From: Callorhinus ursinus
Lineage: Eukaryota; Chordata; Mammalia; Carnivora; Otariidae
Direction of reading: 5' to 3'
Assembly: GCF_003265705.1 (NCBI RefSeq)
Contig: NW_020312903.1
Location: 23,004,194 to 23,068,193 of the forward strand
Length of the DNA: 64,000 nt
Below, in pieces: positions 11,630 to 21,533 of the stretch (positions are counted from its first letter, which is position 1; the number at the start of each line of letters is the position of its first letter). A program made the position numbers and the translations under genes. The notes under the pieces were generated by a model. It did not search any database. It saw nothing but the letters and a program-made list of their open reading frames with translations, and was not told the origin of the DNA.

Positions 11630-11835
11630 ACAGCTGTGCTGTCACATAACCTACTAGCCACATGTGCCCACTGAGCTCTTGAAATTTGGCTAGTCCAAAT
11701 TGGGACATGCTGTCAAGGTAAAATATATTACTAAAATTAACTTCACCTGTTTCTTTTTGCTTTTTTAATCTAGCTACTAGAAAATTTAAAAGTGTATGAA
11801 TGACTCACTCTGTTTTTCTTGGATAGTGCTGATCT
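11630..11835 (-). mobile_element. hAT-type non-autonomous DNA transposon relic (MER class)
   Basis: The segments 'actagccacatgtgcccact', 'cttgaaatttggctagtcca', 'aaattaacttcacctgtttc' and 'agctactagaaaatttaaaa' match a common mammalian MER element that reads 'cagtgctgtccaatagaa' from its other end. The right edge here, 'tggatagtgctgatc', is the complement of that terminus. The middle section expected in a full copy is missing, so it is an internally deleted or decayed copy. The exact family name is uncertain. Confidence 0.55.
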
Positions 11836-13172
11836 AAGTCTTTCCCTTATCTTTCTCCCTCTCAAGAGTCTCTCGCCTCCTCTCTCTCAGTCTTCTTTCA
11901 AAACTTCTTTCAAAAGTTCTCCCATTCAGTATATGAAGCAAACAATACGGCTCCCTCCTGATCCATCTTATCTTGACCAAGCCCACTTGAAAATGAGGGA
12001 GGACAGAGTGAGGGAGTGTGGGGATAGTTTCCCATTTCATTCTCAGAGTGGCTGTTAGGGTACTTTCTTAAAAATAGTTTATTTTTATTCAAAGATGAAT
12101 TGTGTTGCTGACCTTAAAATATAAAAATACTCTTTGTACTACAAACATATACAGAAAAAATATATTTACCTGTCATTAACTCTGAAGACTCTGTAGAACT
12201 TGAGCCACCTGAAATGCTTGACTTTATATCTCTATTGAACTGATGTGAGAAATCTTGAATGGCGGCTGAGTCTCTATCTGAGTCTCAGAGAACCCAAGAC
12301 TGGGAAGCAAAGCAAGAGGAGGCTGACATCCTTTAAGGGGATTTCATCTAGAGCATGGCCAGGTCTGATGAAACAAGTCTGCCTGTTATTAGAAAACACC
12401 TCTTCACTTATTCAGTGCATATGTACTGAGCCCCTACTAGAAAGGAGCAGGGTGAGGGCTGGGCAGTAGGTGCTCAGCACACCCGAGTTCCCTGGAGGCA
12501 ATATTCTTCTCCCCTGAACACTGAGCGCCAATAAATAAGTACCTGATATCCTACAGCTCCATACTTGAGCACTGTTACTTCCTGATGCTATAACTTGATG
12601 GTTTAGAAAATGAGTCATTAGTATCACCTTCCCATTACAGGAGAAAAATAAAGATAAGATACCATTGATGTTAAGTTCCACAAATTAATCTAAAAGACAA
12701 GAAAAGAGAAAGATCATTCCACAACCTACTTTTATTAATATAGCTAATAAAAATATCTTGCCTTTTTTTTTCTTGAAATCACCAGCCTACTTTATGCGAT
12801 TTAAGAACTCAGGAAATGTGACAGAGTATCATTACCTGCTCCTGCCTTTAAAAAAAAAAAAGGCACCAGAATAAAAAGATCATCAATTTCTAATAAACAT
12901 CTGCAAGAGCTACAGAAAAATCACTGGTTATTTATGATTCTTGTGGAGCATACTACTTTTTATTAACAATTATCAGGACAAGTCAAACTTCATACATACA
13001 CTATTTTTCTGAAGATAAATTTGGTAGGTTAGGTGTACTTTAAAAAAATTATTCTAGGTATGTTTATTTCATAAATGTAAAGAGAAGTCCCTCAATTATT
13101 AAAATCACTGAAGTCCACAAATATTCCCAGAGATACCAGTTCTTCTCTCTTAATTAGTTGAAATTTCACATC
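11836..13172. other. Non-coding stretch, mostly unassigned
   Basis: A reversed L2-like phrase occurs near 12410-12480 ('atgtactgagcccctactag'). The rest is not recognised. Open frames of up to 89 codons have no domain. Confidence 0.35.
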
Positions 13173-13374
13173 ATTTAGATACTTTATTTTTTTTAGAGAT
13201 TTTATTTATTTATTCATAAGAGACAGAGAGAGAGAGGGAGAGGGAGAAGCAGGCTCCCCGCTGAGCAGGGAGCCCGATGTGGGGCTCGATCCCAGGACCC
13301 TGGGATCATGACCTGAGCCGAAGGCAGACCCTTAACCAACTGAGCCACACAGGCGCCCGTATTTAGACTCTTTA
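13173..13374 (-). mobile_element. Carnivore SINE (CAN/SINEC), reverse orientation
   Basis: The plus strand reads the complement of the SINE: a T-rich tail, 'agagattttatttatttatt', a GA-rich linker, 'ggctcgatcccaggaccctg' and a tRNA-like head ending near 13359. Target duplication: ATTTAGATACTTTA at 13173-13186 against ATTTAGACTCTTTA at 13361-13374. Confidence 0.95.
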
Positions 13375-13404
13375 AAAGCTCAAATTCATGTTTAATAAAT
13401 AGTA

Positions 13405-13670
13405 AAGCTAACAGCTGGCACCATATATTAACTAAGTGCTAGGCACCATTCTAAGCACTTTGCATATATTGACTTATTCAATCCTTACAACAAGATTCAG
13501 AGGTAAATACTATTATTTTCCACATTTTACAAATAAGGAAACTGAAGCACAGAGAGATTAAGGAACTTGCCCGAGGTCACCAAGCCATTAGTGGCAAAAC
13601 TTGGGTGATCTCAACCCAGTGAGTCTGACTCCAGAGTCCTCACTTTTCATCCCTGTGCTCTACTTCCTAA
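13405..13670 (-). mobile_element. MIR SINE, nearly full length, reverse orientation
   Basis: The plus strand carries 'aagtgctaggcaccattcta', 'actattattttccacatttt', 'acaaataaggaaactgaagc', 'aacttgcccgaggtcaccaa' and 'tgagtctgactccagagtcc'. This is the full reversed MIR series from 3' end to tRNA-like head. Confidence 0.85.
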
Positions 13671-13959
13671 CAAAATCATAACTAATAATAGTAAATGACA
13701 TTTGATGTGGTTATTTAATCAATAATGCTAAAACTATCCAAAAACACATCTTGTGACAAAACTGAGCACAACTAGTAAACAAAGCAGACATCAAAATCCA
13801 TCTACCTTAAAACTAAACTCCAGGTCCAGTCACTCAAAATGATCCATATACACCAGCAATTTACCTCTGAACCTCATATGCAGCTGCACTGACCCTGAAG
13901 TTGAAATACAGAAAATCACTGGTAAAGCTGAAAAAATGTGAGAGTTGCTACACCAAGAC

Positions 13960-14540
13960 CAGCATGCGGTAGTATGAAGGGGATCGGTGCCGCAGTCCCC
14001 GTGGAAATGATAAAAAACAGAAATGGCAGTAGCAGAGGGAATGAAGAAAGGGGGACAGGTGAAGCAGCTGGAACTTAGGTGGAGGTGACATGGCTACTGA
14101 ATGGATGTAACAAAAAAAAAGATACATATTTGAGATTATTGCTTAGGGACCTGGCTTGAACGAGGCTAAGAGAATGGAGATGACTGACATACATTAGTGT
14201 AGGGGGCAGGGAAGGAAAGGCAGGCTTGAGGGTATAGACAGTGAATTCAGTTTGTGAAGTGTTTGGTTTAAAGTTGGGTTAAATGGGTGAAGGGTAATAA
14301 GGAGGACACCTGTTGTGATGAGAACTGGGTGTTATATGTAAATGATGAATCACTGAATTCTACTGAAACTGATATTATGCTGTATGTTAACTAACTGGAA
14401 TTTAAATAAAAACTTGAAACAAAAAAATACATAAATAAGGTGTGAATAGAATATCAGATGGTAATGTCTGGGAAGTGGCTGATAGAATAAATCTGAAGTG
14501 CAAGAGAGAGGTCTACATTAGCACGTACATTATCGTTTCC
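13960..14540 (-). mobile_element. L2 LINE fragment, reverse orientation, split by an L1 tail
   Basis: Degenerate reversed L2 ORF2 text is visible up to 'gaattcagtttgtgaagtgt' near 14245-14265. It resumes after the L1 insertion with 'gaatatcagatggtaatgtc' and 'aagtgcaagagagaggtcta'. The two halves are consecutive in L2, which is the main evidence. Individual matches are weak. Confidence 0.5.
14270..14440 (+). mobile_element. L1 3' end (carnivore type) inserted in L2
   Basis: The 3' UTR text 'ggtaataaggaggacacctg', 'gatgagaactgggtgttata' and 'gatgaatcactgaattctac' runs to an A-rich tail near 14405-14438. It is strongly 5'-truncated and has no coding sequence. L2 sequence continues on both sides. 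Confidence 0.85.
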
Positions 14541-14599
14541 ACCATCGGCACACTACCCCTAGGCATAGTGTTTGTAAAGGCAGCCTTCCTAACCTGATT

Positions 14600-14935
14600 T
14601 TATTAAAATTCTTCTCATATTCTTGAAGTACCCACTATACCTATGGCACTGTGATAAACATATAGGCCTTCAAAAAGGCCTATAAATATATTTTAATTTC
14701 ACACTCCCTCAAAGAACTTGCATTTGAACAGAGTAAGAAGACTAACTCATAAGACAGAATCTGACAAAAATCATCACAGGAACGCAAAACCTTTCGGGGA
14801 ATCTAATAAACCACATTAGTTGGAGAGATCATGGACTATTTAATGAGGGAAGAGGCATTTGACCAAGACAAGATAAAAAAAAAAGGATAAGACAGATGAA
14901 GGATGAGATGGAGGTAGAAGGAACCACTTCTAGTG
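14600..14935 (-). mobile_element. L2 LINE 3' region, reverse orientation
   Basis: The order 'tgaagtacccactataccta', 'tggcactgtgataaacatat', 'tcaaagaacttgcatttgaa' and 'ggcatttgaccaagac' matches a reversed, degraded L2 3' end. Confidence 0.5.
14661..14684. repeat. Perfect short hairpin (10-bp arms)
   Basis: TATAGGCCTT at 14661-14670 and its exact complement AAGGCCTATA at 14675-14684 are separated by the 4-base loop caaa. It lies inside the degraded L2. Confidence 0.9.
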
Positions 14936-15904
14936 TTAGTCAAGTCTTGGTTGCAGAGGACAGAATCCATACTAACCTCTTTAAATTGAAAGGGATTGCT
15001 CTAATTCCCAGGTATTCAAAGCTGTACAGAATAAATGGAAGAACTAAATAAACAAACTCTGGGCAGAGTGTCCAAGAATAACTCCCAACTTCCCACTGTG
15101 GGAATGGGCTTCCTAGACCCTGCCTCACCTACCACCATCAAGGAGCTGCCACTTCCAAGGTCAGTCCCAGGGCCATCTGCCTCTACAGCAATCTGCACCA
15201 GCAAAATGGATACTCTTTGCCCTTCGTCCCTTCAGGGCATAATTTAAATCTCAGGTGAGCTCATCTTACTGACTGGACCTAAATCACATCTAGCACTCTT
15301 ACTTGGAGATGTGGTTTTTAACTTTCTAGTCTCCACAGTACTGAAGGACACACAAAAAGGAAGGTGGAAAAGATGATAAGTAAGACAATCTACGTATCTA
15401 CCACCCTGGACATTTTTGGAGACTTGTGATTAGGGGAGGAAGCAACAATCCACCCACCAATTCGTTTGCTCATTCACCCAAAAAACATTTTGGTGTTAAT
15501 GATATGTTGATACTCAATATTAATTTTACATTTCTACCTTTACTCTAGCTTTTATTCTCTGAGAACACATCAATTCCCTATTCAGTTACAGTCTGTTATT
15601 GTACTCTTGCCACTTTATAATCTAAAATATAACTTTATATATTTTCTTGACATTTGATTTTATTGCCTGAAAATGCTAATTTAGCTGTTGGCCTTCTGTG
15701 TTGGAATCATGAGTATTAAAGTAGTTGATATTCTTATTTTACATCTGGTAGCAAAAGCTCTCATTATCTTTGAAATAAAGAATATGAAAAAATTTCCAAC
15801 CTTTCCCATTCATCTAGAGAACATATGTTCTCATCTTCATTTAATCATCATCATGCATAATGGAAATAAAGAGGAGGAGGAGGAAGATGAGAAGAATAGC
15901 ACTA
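14936..15904. other. Non-coding stretch, nothing firmly recognised
   Basis: The part at 14940-15250 may be an old interspersed repeat of unknown family. Frames of 60-85 codons show no domain. A GAGGAG-rich tract lies near 15870-15895. Confidence 0.35.
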
Positions 15905-16055
15905 ACAATTTTGTAGTGCTTACCTTGTGCAAAACACAATGCTAAACATTCAACTTAGCTTTTTTCTTTTAATTCTTCTAACAACTTTATTAGAGAGGTT
16001 CTATGATTATCACTATGTTACAGATGAGGAAACTAAGAATATGAAAGAATAAAAT
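15905..16055 (-). mobile_element. MIR SINE fragment, reverse orientation
   Basis: The order 'gtagtgcttaccttgtgcaa', 'tctaacaactttattagaga' and 'ttacagatgaggaaactaag' matches the reversed MIR 3' half. Confidence 0.55.
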
Positions 16056-16139
16056 AATCCTATAAACCATTTGGCAGTTTTAACTGAGTATAATTATACT
16101 TCTAAGACCTTCTTTCTAACATAAAGAAAAGAGACCTCC

Positions 16140-16192
16140 CTGAAGCTAATATAATGCTGCATGTTAACTATACTTCAATACTTTTTAAAAAG
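16140..16192 (+). mobile_element. Short L1 3'-end tail
   Basis: 'gaagctaatataatgctgca' and 'tgttaactatacttcaatac' correspond to the extreme 3' end of mammalian L1 (the 'actatacttcaataaaa' type). It is followed directly by the purine repeat, which may have grown from its A-tail. Confidence 0.6.
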
Positions 16193-16206
16193 GAAGACAG
16201 AGAAAG

Positions 16207-16237
<31 letters not shown>

Positions 16238-16290
16238 AAAAAAGAAAGGAAAAGAAAGAAGGAAAGAAAAAAGAAAAGAAAGGAAAAGAA
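16193..16290 (+). repeat. (GAAA)n homopurine microsatellite
   Basis: About 98 bases are almost purely purine, with GAAA and AAAG units repeated many times and interruptions such as GGAA. The K/E/R-rich open frames read through it (16154-16385) are artefacts of the repeat. Confidence 0.95.
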
Positions 16291-16804
16291 CACAGAGGTT
16301 GGGGGAGGAAGAAAGTGCTTGTCCAAGGGCAAGATTGAATAAGAATCCCCTCCACCTTAAGGAACACATACATTTTGATTCATAACAAGTTACTCCACAT
16401 CTGTATAAGTGAGTATGTGGTTGTCTAGAAAAGTGATATCTAACTTAACTCTATCCTCTTTAAGGAGTAAACTCCAACTCTAATTTTACTTATAAACTGT
16501 AATACTGCATTGTACTAACATCAAAATATGTGGAACCCTATTTTTTTCATTGAGCCTATTATATTAGCACCTCGATCTGCAAGGTTGAAAGTCATCAAGA
16601 AGATAGTTCTTCCCAAAGAACAGAAATACAAATTAGAGCTCCATTTTTTAATCAACATGAAGCAGGTCTTGCTTGAGATTTTAATGGGAAAGTCTTCAGT
16701 CATCATGGCAGCAGCTTCAGAAAATAAATCATGTTCCCCAGGCCTGGGTTCCTATGACTATCCTGGCATCAGATCATGACATTAATAAACTTAGAAACAT
16801 GAGA
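16291..16804. other. Non-coding stretch, nothing recognised
   Basis: An 83-codon frame (16528-16779) is present without domain or repeat identity. Confidence 0.4.
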
Positions 16805-16995
16805 CGAGAGTGCCTGACATAGAGTCCCAGCTTGCTGTTAATTTGTGATATGGCTTTAAATAAGCCATTTAACTTCTTCTCTATTTGCTTCCTCATCTGT
16901 AAAATCAGGATTAAAAATAAGTTCTCAGAATTTGGTCAGCATTAATTAGTGTTTTGAAAGCATATTAAGATCTGAGCACTGAGTAGGATAATGCT
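16805..16995 (+). mobile_element. MIR SINE, degraded
   Basis: 'gatatggctttaaataagcc', 'atttgcttcctcatctgtaa' and 'aatcaggattaaaaataagt' follow the MIR core order, with a possible 3' remainder to about 16995. Confidence 0.6.
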
Positions 16996-17474
16996 AAAAT
17001 GTCCAAATCAGTATCCTGATGTGTCCAGGGTCAAATATCTAATTTGGCAATAGATTTTGGTCAATCCCATTTCTCACAAGTTTATCAAAATACTGTCCAG
17101 GCAGTGATCTATTTGAAACACTATACCAATGTCTTTCATTGTGTAAACATGAAAGTAAGTGTTCATAATTGATTGTTCAAGAAGAGTATAGAACTAGATG
17201 GTAATTGAGTTTTTAATAAAATATCAATTCAGTGATATTTTTTCTTTGTTGCCTAGAAATTCTTTGTAACATGAAATTATTGTAATCACTGGCATTTCAT
17301 TATAAAATGGACAGCTACAATTGACTTAACAGAATAAAATTTGAAAGATTAAATATACCTTGCTGATTATACTTTAAACAATCCTATCTCATTGCCCTAA
17401 AAAAAAGAGCTTTTTGCATTAATAAGATCTCATATATGAGATTGTCCAAAATTTGCGCTTTATTCCTGTGAGTA
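16996..17474. other. Non-coding stretch, nothing recognised
   Basis: AT-rich unique-looking sequence. No ORF of note. Confidence 0.4.
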
Positions 17475-18300
17475 GGAACAGTGATCCAGTCAACAAATAC
17501 ATATTTAACATTATCATATGCCAAGCAATATTCCTGGTATTGGGAGTAAAATAGTAAGCAAAACAGATCAAATCCCTATCCATGTGAAGCTTACATTCTA
17601 GTGGAATGTGAGGAAAGACAGAAACAGGAGAAATCATGAATAAAATACTTACTATGTCAGGTGCGGATAAATGTTATCTAAAAAATAAAACAGGAGAAAA
17701 ATCACAAGGAATGATGAAATATCTGGAAGGGTTGGAGTAGGGCAAGAATAGCAATTGTGAACAGGGTGGTCAGAAAAGGCATCCCTCGTAGAAAACTTTT
17801 GAACAAAGACCAATAGCTTTATTTGTCTGTCTAGAGAAAATACATTCCAGGCAGATGGAAGACCAAGTCCAAAAACTTGAGGCATTCCTTGAATATTTGG
17901 AAACCAGCAGAGAAACTAGGATGGAAGGAGCAGAGAAAACTAGGCACAGAAGGTCAACAATATATCATGAGGTATACCTCTGACATTGAAAAGGTGTTAT
18001 ATTATCCTCTCTGTGGAGAAAAAAATTGCATGAGGACAAGACAGTGGCTGGGAGACCTGGTAAGAAGTTATTATACTAGTGCTCACTTCGGCAGCACATA
18101 TACTAAAAAAAAAAAAAAAAAAAAAAAGAGGTTATTATACTAATGCAGATAAAGAATATGCTGTCTGGGACCAGAATAATGGTGACAAAGGTGACTGGAC
18201 TCTCAATATATTTTAAATTTAAAGGTAAGAGGATTTACCAAATGATCTGTTTTAGAATGTGAAAAAAAGAAAAAAGAAGGAAGATGGTAAGATTTTTAGA
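17475..18300 (-). mobile_element. L2 LINE 3' half, reverse orientation, carrying a U6 insertion
   Basis: The reversed L2 landmarks appear in order. The 3' end is 'gtcaacaaatacatatttaa'. Next come 'tgtgaagcttacattctagt', 'cagggtggtcagaaaaggca', 'aaatacattccaggcagatg' and 'tgggagacctggtaagaagt'. After the U6 fragment the order continues with 'ctgggaccagaataatggtg' and 'caatatattttaaatttaaa'. The order is that of one L2 copy read backwards through 3' UTR into ORF2. No functional ORF survives. Confidence 0.75.
18067..18142 (+). pseudogene. Truncated, A-tailed U6 snRNA retropseudogene
   Basis: Bases 18079-18108 match the 5' end of U6 spliceosomal RNA (gtgctcacttcggcagcaca, then tatactaaaa). One change, G to A, falls in the first stem. 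The copy stops where U6 reaches its early AAAA run and passes into about 20 further A residues. The 12-bp duplication GTTATTATACTA flanks it exactly at 18067-18078 and 18131-18142, so it is a retroposed copy made by L1 machinery. It lacks the catalytic and U4-pairing regions and cannot function as U6. Upstream promoter elements are not expected and none were seen. Confidence 0.92.
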
Positions 18301-18321
18301 CTAAGTATCCAGGATACTTAG
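18301..18321. repeat. 21-base palindrome (10-bp arms, 1-base centre)
   Basis: CTAAGTATCC at 18301-18310 and its exact complement GGATACTTAG at 18312-18321 surround a single A. It sits just after the recognisable L2 region. Confidence 0.9.
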
Positions 18322-18384
18322 AGTGAGAACAGCAAAAAAGTAGACAAAATAATTCAGAACTTTTGTTAAAAACTGAATGTTTAC

Positions 18385-18645
18385 CTATAGTGATTCAAAG
18401 GGGCACATGCACTGCAATGTTTATAGTAGCAATGTTGATAATAGCCAAACTAGGGAAAGAGCCCAGATGTCCATTGATAGATGAATGGGTAAAGAAGATG
18501 TGGTGTATATACATATACAATGGAATATTACTCTGCCATCAAAAAGAATAAAATCTTGCCATTTGCAATGACACAGCTGGAATTAGAGAGTATTATGCTA
18601 AGCGAAATAAGTCAGAGAAAGACAAATGATTTCATTCACAAGAAG
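18385..18645 (+). mobile_element. L1 ORF2 C-terminal fragment (carnivore type)
   Basis: 'ggggcacatgcactgcaatg', 'tggaatattactctgccatc' and 'attatgctaagcgaaataag' encode the decayed ORF2 C-terminus (a YYSAIKKN-type segment, then SEISQR). The 3' UTR expected downstream is absent, so the copy is cut short at both ends. The 62- and 71-codon frames here are pieces of this ORF2. Confidence 0.85.
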
Positions 18646-19170
18646 GTACACAAGAAGATATGGCAAAAACAGCAGACAATAGAAAGAGATCCACAGGGGC
18701 TCCAGATATTTGGAATATCCAAAATTAGATTTTAAGATAAGGATGCTTACTTTATTCATGGAAAGCAGGCAACTGAAAACTCTAAAAAGAAATCATAACA
18801 AACTTGAAAAGAGCTAAAAATATAATTACCAAAATTAAGAAGTCATGGAAGGATTTACAAACAAATTATATCTGGCTGAAGAGAGAAATAGGGAACTGGA
18901 AAAGCTCAGAAAAAAAATAATAATCCAGAAGAGAAAAATCAAAGCATATGGTTAAGAGAGCTAGAGTACACTGTGAAGTTCAACATATCACGGATTGTCA
19001 AAAAAAAGGGGACAGAACATTATTTGAAGAGACAATAACTTATAATTTTCTAAAACTAATGAAATGTATCAATCCATAGATTCAAGAAGACCACAATTTT
19101 TAAGCAGAATAAACAAAAAATAAAGAGAATATTTTCAGTGACTAAACCCTGTAGAACTTGAATATTTAGA
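18646..19170 (+). mobile_element. Ancient L1-lineage (HAL1-like) ORF1 relic
   Basis: 'agagctaaaaatataattac', 'gaagagagaaatagggaact' and 'tcaatccatagattcaagaa' fall in the order seen in ORF1 of old L1/HAL1 elements (the coiled-coil-encoding region followed by the RNA-binding part). Stops and frameshifts are numerous. It lies between two L1 ORF2 fragments, so it may belong to a different element from them. Confidence 0.5.
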
Positions 19171-19171
19171 A

Positions 19172-19465
19172 GTCGGAGATGTTGACAGAGGAATGGATAA
19201 AGGAGATGTGGTTTATATATACAATGAAATGTTGTTCAGCCATGAGAAAGAAGGAAATCCCACATTTCGACAATATGGATGGACCTTCGGGCATTACACC
19301 TAGTGAGATAAGCCAGACAGAGAAACACAGATATTGTGTATTTGCCTATAAGCAAACCAAACTCCTAGAAACGGAAAGTAGAATGGTGGTTACCAGGGGC
19401 CAAAGCCCGGGTCGGGGGTGGGTACTGGGAGATATTAAAGTCCATAGGAAAATGAGAGCTCATCT
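19172..19465 (+). mobile_element. Older L1 ORF2 3'-end fragment
   Basis: 'ggaatggataaaggagatgt', 'gtgagataagccagacagag' and 'gaatggtggttaccaggggc' give the end of ORF2 and start of the 3' UTR of an older L1 subfamily. The 100-codon frame (19179-19481) is this relic. Confidence 0.75.
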
Positions 19466-19489
19466 GTTGAGAGGAAGATAGCAGGTCTC

Positions 19490-19770
19490 TAAAGAAGGTA
19501 GCATTTGAGATGGATATCAAAGGATAGATAGAATTTCAATAAATGGAGATAAACTACTTATCTGAACTGTACTTGGAGAATAATATGAAATCATTGAATG
19601 TTTTAGAACAGGAAGAGTAACCTGATGTGGTACATAAAATGAGTTGAGAAGAAAAGAAACTAAAGGCTGGACGACTCCTCTGGGTGGTCTATGGCACCAG
19701 TGCAGTGAATAGTGAAAGAAAGAGGATGGTAGCGTTGAGAATGGAAAGGAAAGAAAACAATGAAATCCTG
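19490..19770 (-). mobile_element. L2 LINE fragment, reverse orientation
   Basis: 'ggtagcatttgagatggata', 'atcattgaatgttttagaac' and 'aggaagagtaacctgatgtg' follow the reversed L2 3' order, though degraded. Confidence 0.5.
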
Positions 19771-19773
19771 ATT

Positions 19774-19972
19774 GTATTAGTCAGCTATTGCTTCAGCGAT
19801 GCCATTTAACAAGCAATGCTGAAGTTCAGTGGCTCTAAAAAACAGTATCTTTTCTTCATCAGACATCTCTACTTGGTCTAGGGTTTAGCTGATCTAATCT
19901 GGGCTCGATCAGGCTTAGGTCCAGGTTGTGAGTTGGGTCCACATCGGCACCATGTGTCTCTTATCTTCCTTG
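19774..19972 (+). repeat. Unassigned ancient interspersed repeat
   Basis: It starts 'gtattagtcagctattgctt' and continues 'gaagttcagtggctctaaaa', matching the opening of a widespread mammalian repeat whose family I cannot name. A related opening, 'gttagttacctattactgca', lies at about 21022-21041. Confidence 0.45.
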
Positions 19973-20020
19973 GACTAGTGGAAATAGAAGAAATGAGACT
20001 AGTGGAAATAGAAGAAATGA
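19973..20020 (+). repeat. Exact 24-bp tandem duplication
   Basis: Two identical 24-base units, each starting GACTAGTGGAAATAG, lie head to tail at 19973-19996 and 19997-20020. Because 24 is a multiple of three, a short minus-strand frame crosses it with a repeated SSISTSLI motif. Confidence 0.95.
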
Positions 20021-20825
20021 GAGAAATGCAAAATAGTTTACCCTGGGGGTGAAAATTAAGAAAAAATAATAAACCCACTGAAAAGTTGATTGGAATGATT
20101 AGGCTGTGGAGAGATCAATGACAGGTGGTCACAGGGTCTTTGAAGCTAGATTAATTTCAAGTAAATCCCATGTGTAAGCATCTCCAATATGAATCTCAAA
20201 ATGAGGAATTTAACAATTCAGGAAAGATATGATGATACTTCACTGATTTAGAGGACACTCTTTCTTCATTCATATATTCAATAATTAAACACTTCCTATA
20301 TACCAGATGCTAGCACAGGCACTTATACCAAAATAAGGAAGATAACAAGCCTTTTTTTGAGGAGTCCATAGTCCAGAAGAAAAGGCAGACATGTAAATAA
20401 ATAATTATGATGTAATATAACAATACAGATAAGTAGAAAATGCTGCTGTAACACAGAAGAGAGAATAGTTAACTTTGAGTTGGGGTGGGTCGGTGGGAGG
20501 AACGTGGAATTCTTGAAAGAGGGCTTTGTGTGATTGAGGCGTATGTGAGGAGTAATTGAGGCTGGAGAGCAATGACAGTGAGGACATTCCTAGAAGAGGA
20601 ATCAGCACAAGCAACATTTTTTTAAAAAGCAAGAGAGATTATGTTCCAAAATCAATAACATGGTGGAGGAGGGTGGGGGTGGAGGATAACTGGTAATAAA
20701 GTCAGTAAGCAAAGTAGCAAAGAGCCAGCTTATAGGGGTCAGAGCAGTTTATGATGATATTTGATCATTATCCTGGAGGATAATGAAGAGCCGTTACTGG
20801 GTTTTAAGGAGGGGGGAGTAATGTC

Positions 20826-21204
20826 TATGCTATGCCCAACTCGGAACTTGATTATCTCTCCCCACTCACCCTCACTACCATCCAATCAAAATCATCATAT
20901 CTTAAAGGTTTTAATTCCCATGAGTTTTTTAAGTCTGTATCATCCTCTCCATCTCTATAGTTACCAAGCCAGTTCAGATTCTCTTTGTCCTATTTTTATA
21001 AATGGCCCTTCGGTTGCTGCGTTAGTTACCTATTACTGCATATTAAATTATTCCAAAACTTAGACACTTAAAACAATAATAAACAGAATTTCTTTAGTTC
21101 AGGAAACGTCAATCTATTTCTTTTGGTGGTGGTTGTTGCTGTTGCTTAAAATGACCTCTGGGCTCATAATATCCTTTTCCTTTAGCACCGATGCCCAGCC
21201 ATAC
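20826..21204. other. Left part of the insertion in the L2, unassigned
   Basis: It contains a pyrimidine-rich segment and the phrase 'gttagttacctattactgca' of an unnamed ancient repeat. A 100-codon frame (20761-21063) crosses the junction between L2 and this sequence and is not a gene. Confidence 0.35.
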
Positions 21205-21533
21205 TTTCATCTTTCTCCCTAAATTACCTTCTATTCATATTTCAAGGTTCATTTCAGGAGATATATTGCCCAGCAAGTCCTTCCTGAGTCCCTCCTCCAA
21301 CTTCTGCTCCAGAATCCTATACTTTTCCTTAATTCTTCCTTGATACTGTGTGTATATTTTTATCCTCTTACAAATCACATTCTAGAATTATTGTCCAATT
21401 ATACACCTGGCTCCTCTGCTAAATAGGGAACATCTTGAAGTTTTAAACCTTGTAATATTCATACAAGTATTCACAGCACAAAATGTCTAAAAAATAATAG
21501 ACACTCAATGAATATTTGTTGAATGAATCATTG
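21205..21533 (+). mobile_element. L2 LINE 3' end, plus orientation
   Basis: 'ttcatttcaggagatatatt', 'aagtccttcctgagtccctc', 'tacaaatcacattctagaat' and the terminal 'actcaatgaatatttgttga' closely follow the L2 3' UTR. It lies within another L2 of opposite orientation. Confidence 0.8.

Noticed and set aside
16154..16385. Lys/Glu/Arg-rich open frames
   Set aside because: Translation of the (GAAA)n microsatellite.
18079..18108. Functional U6 gene
   Set aside because: Only the first 30 bases are present, with an A-tail and target duplication. It is a retrocopy.
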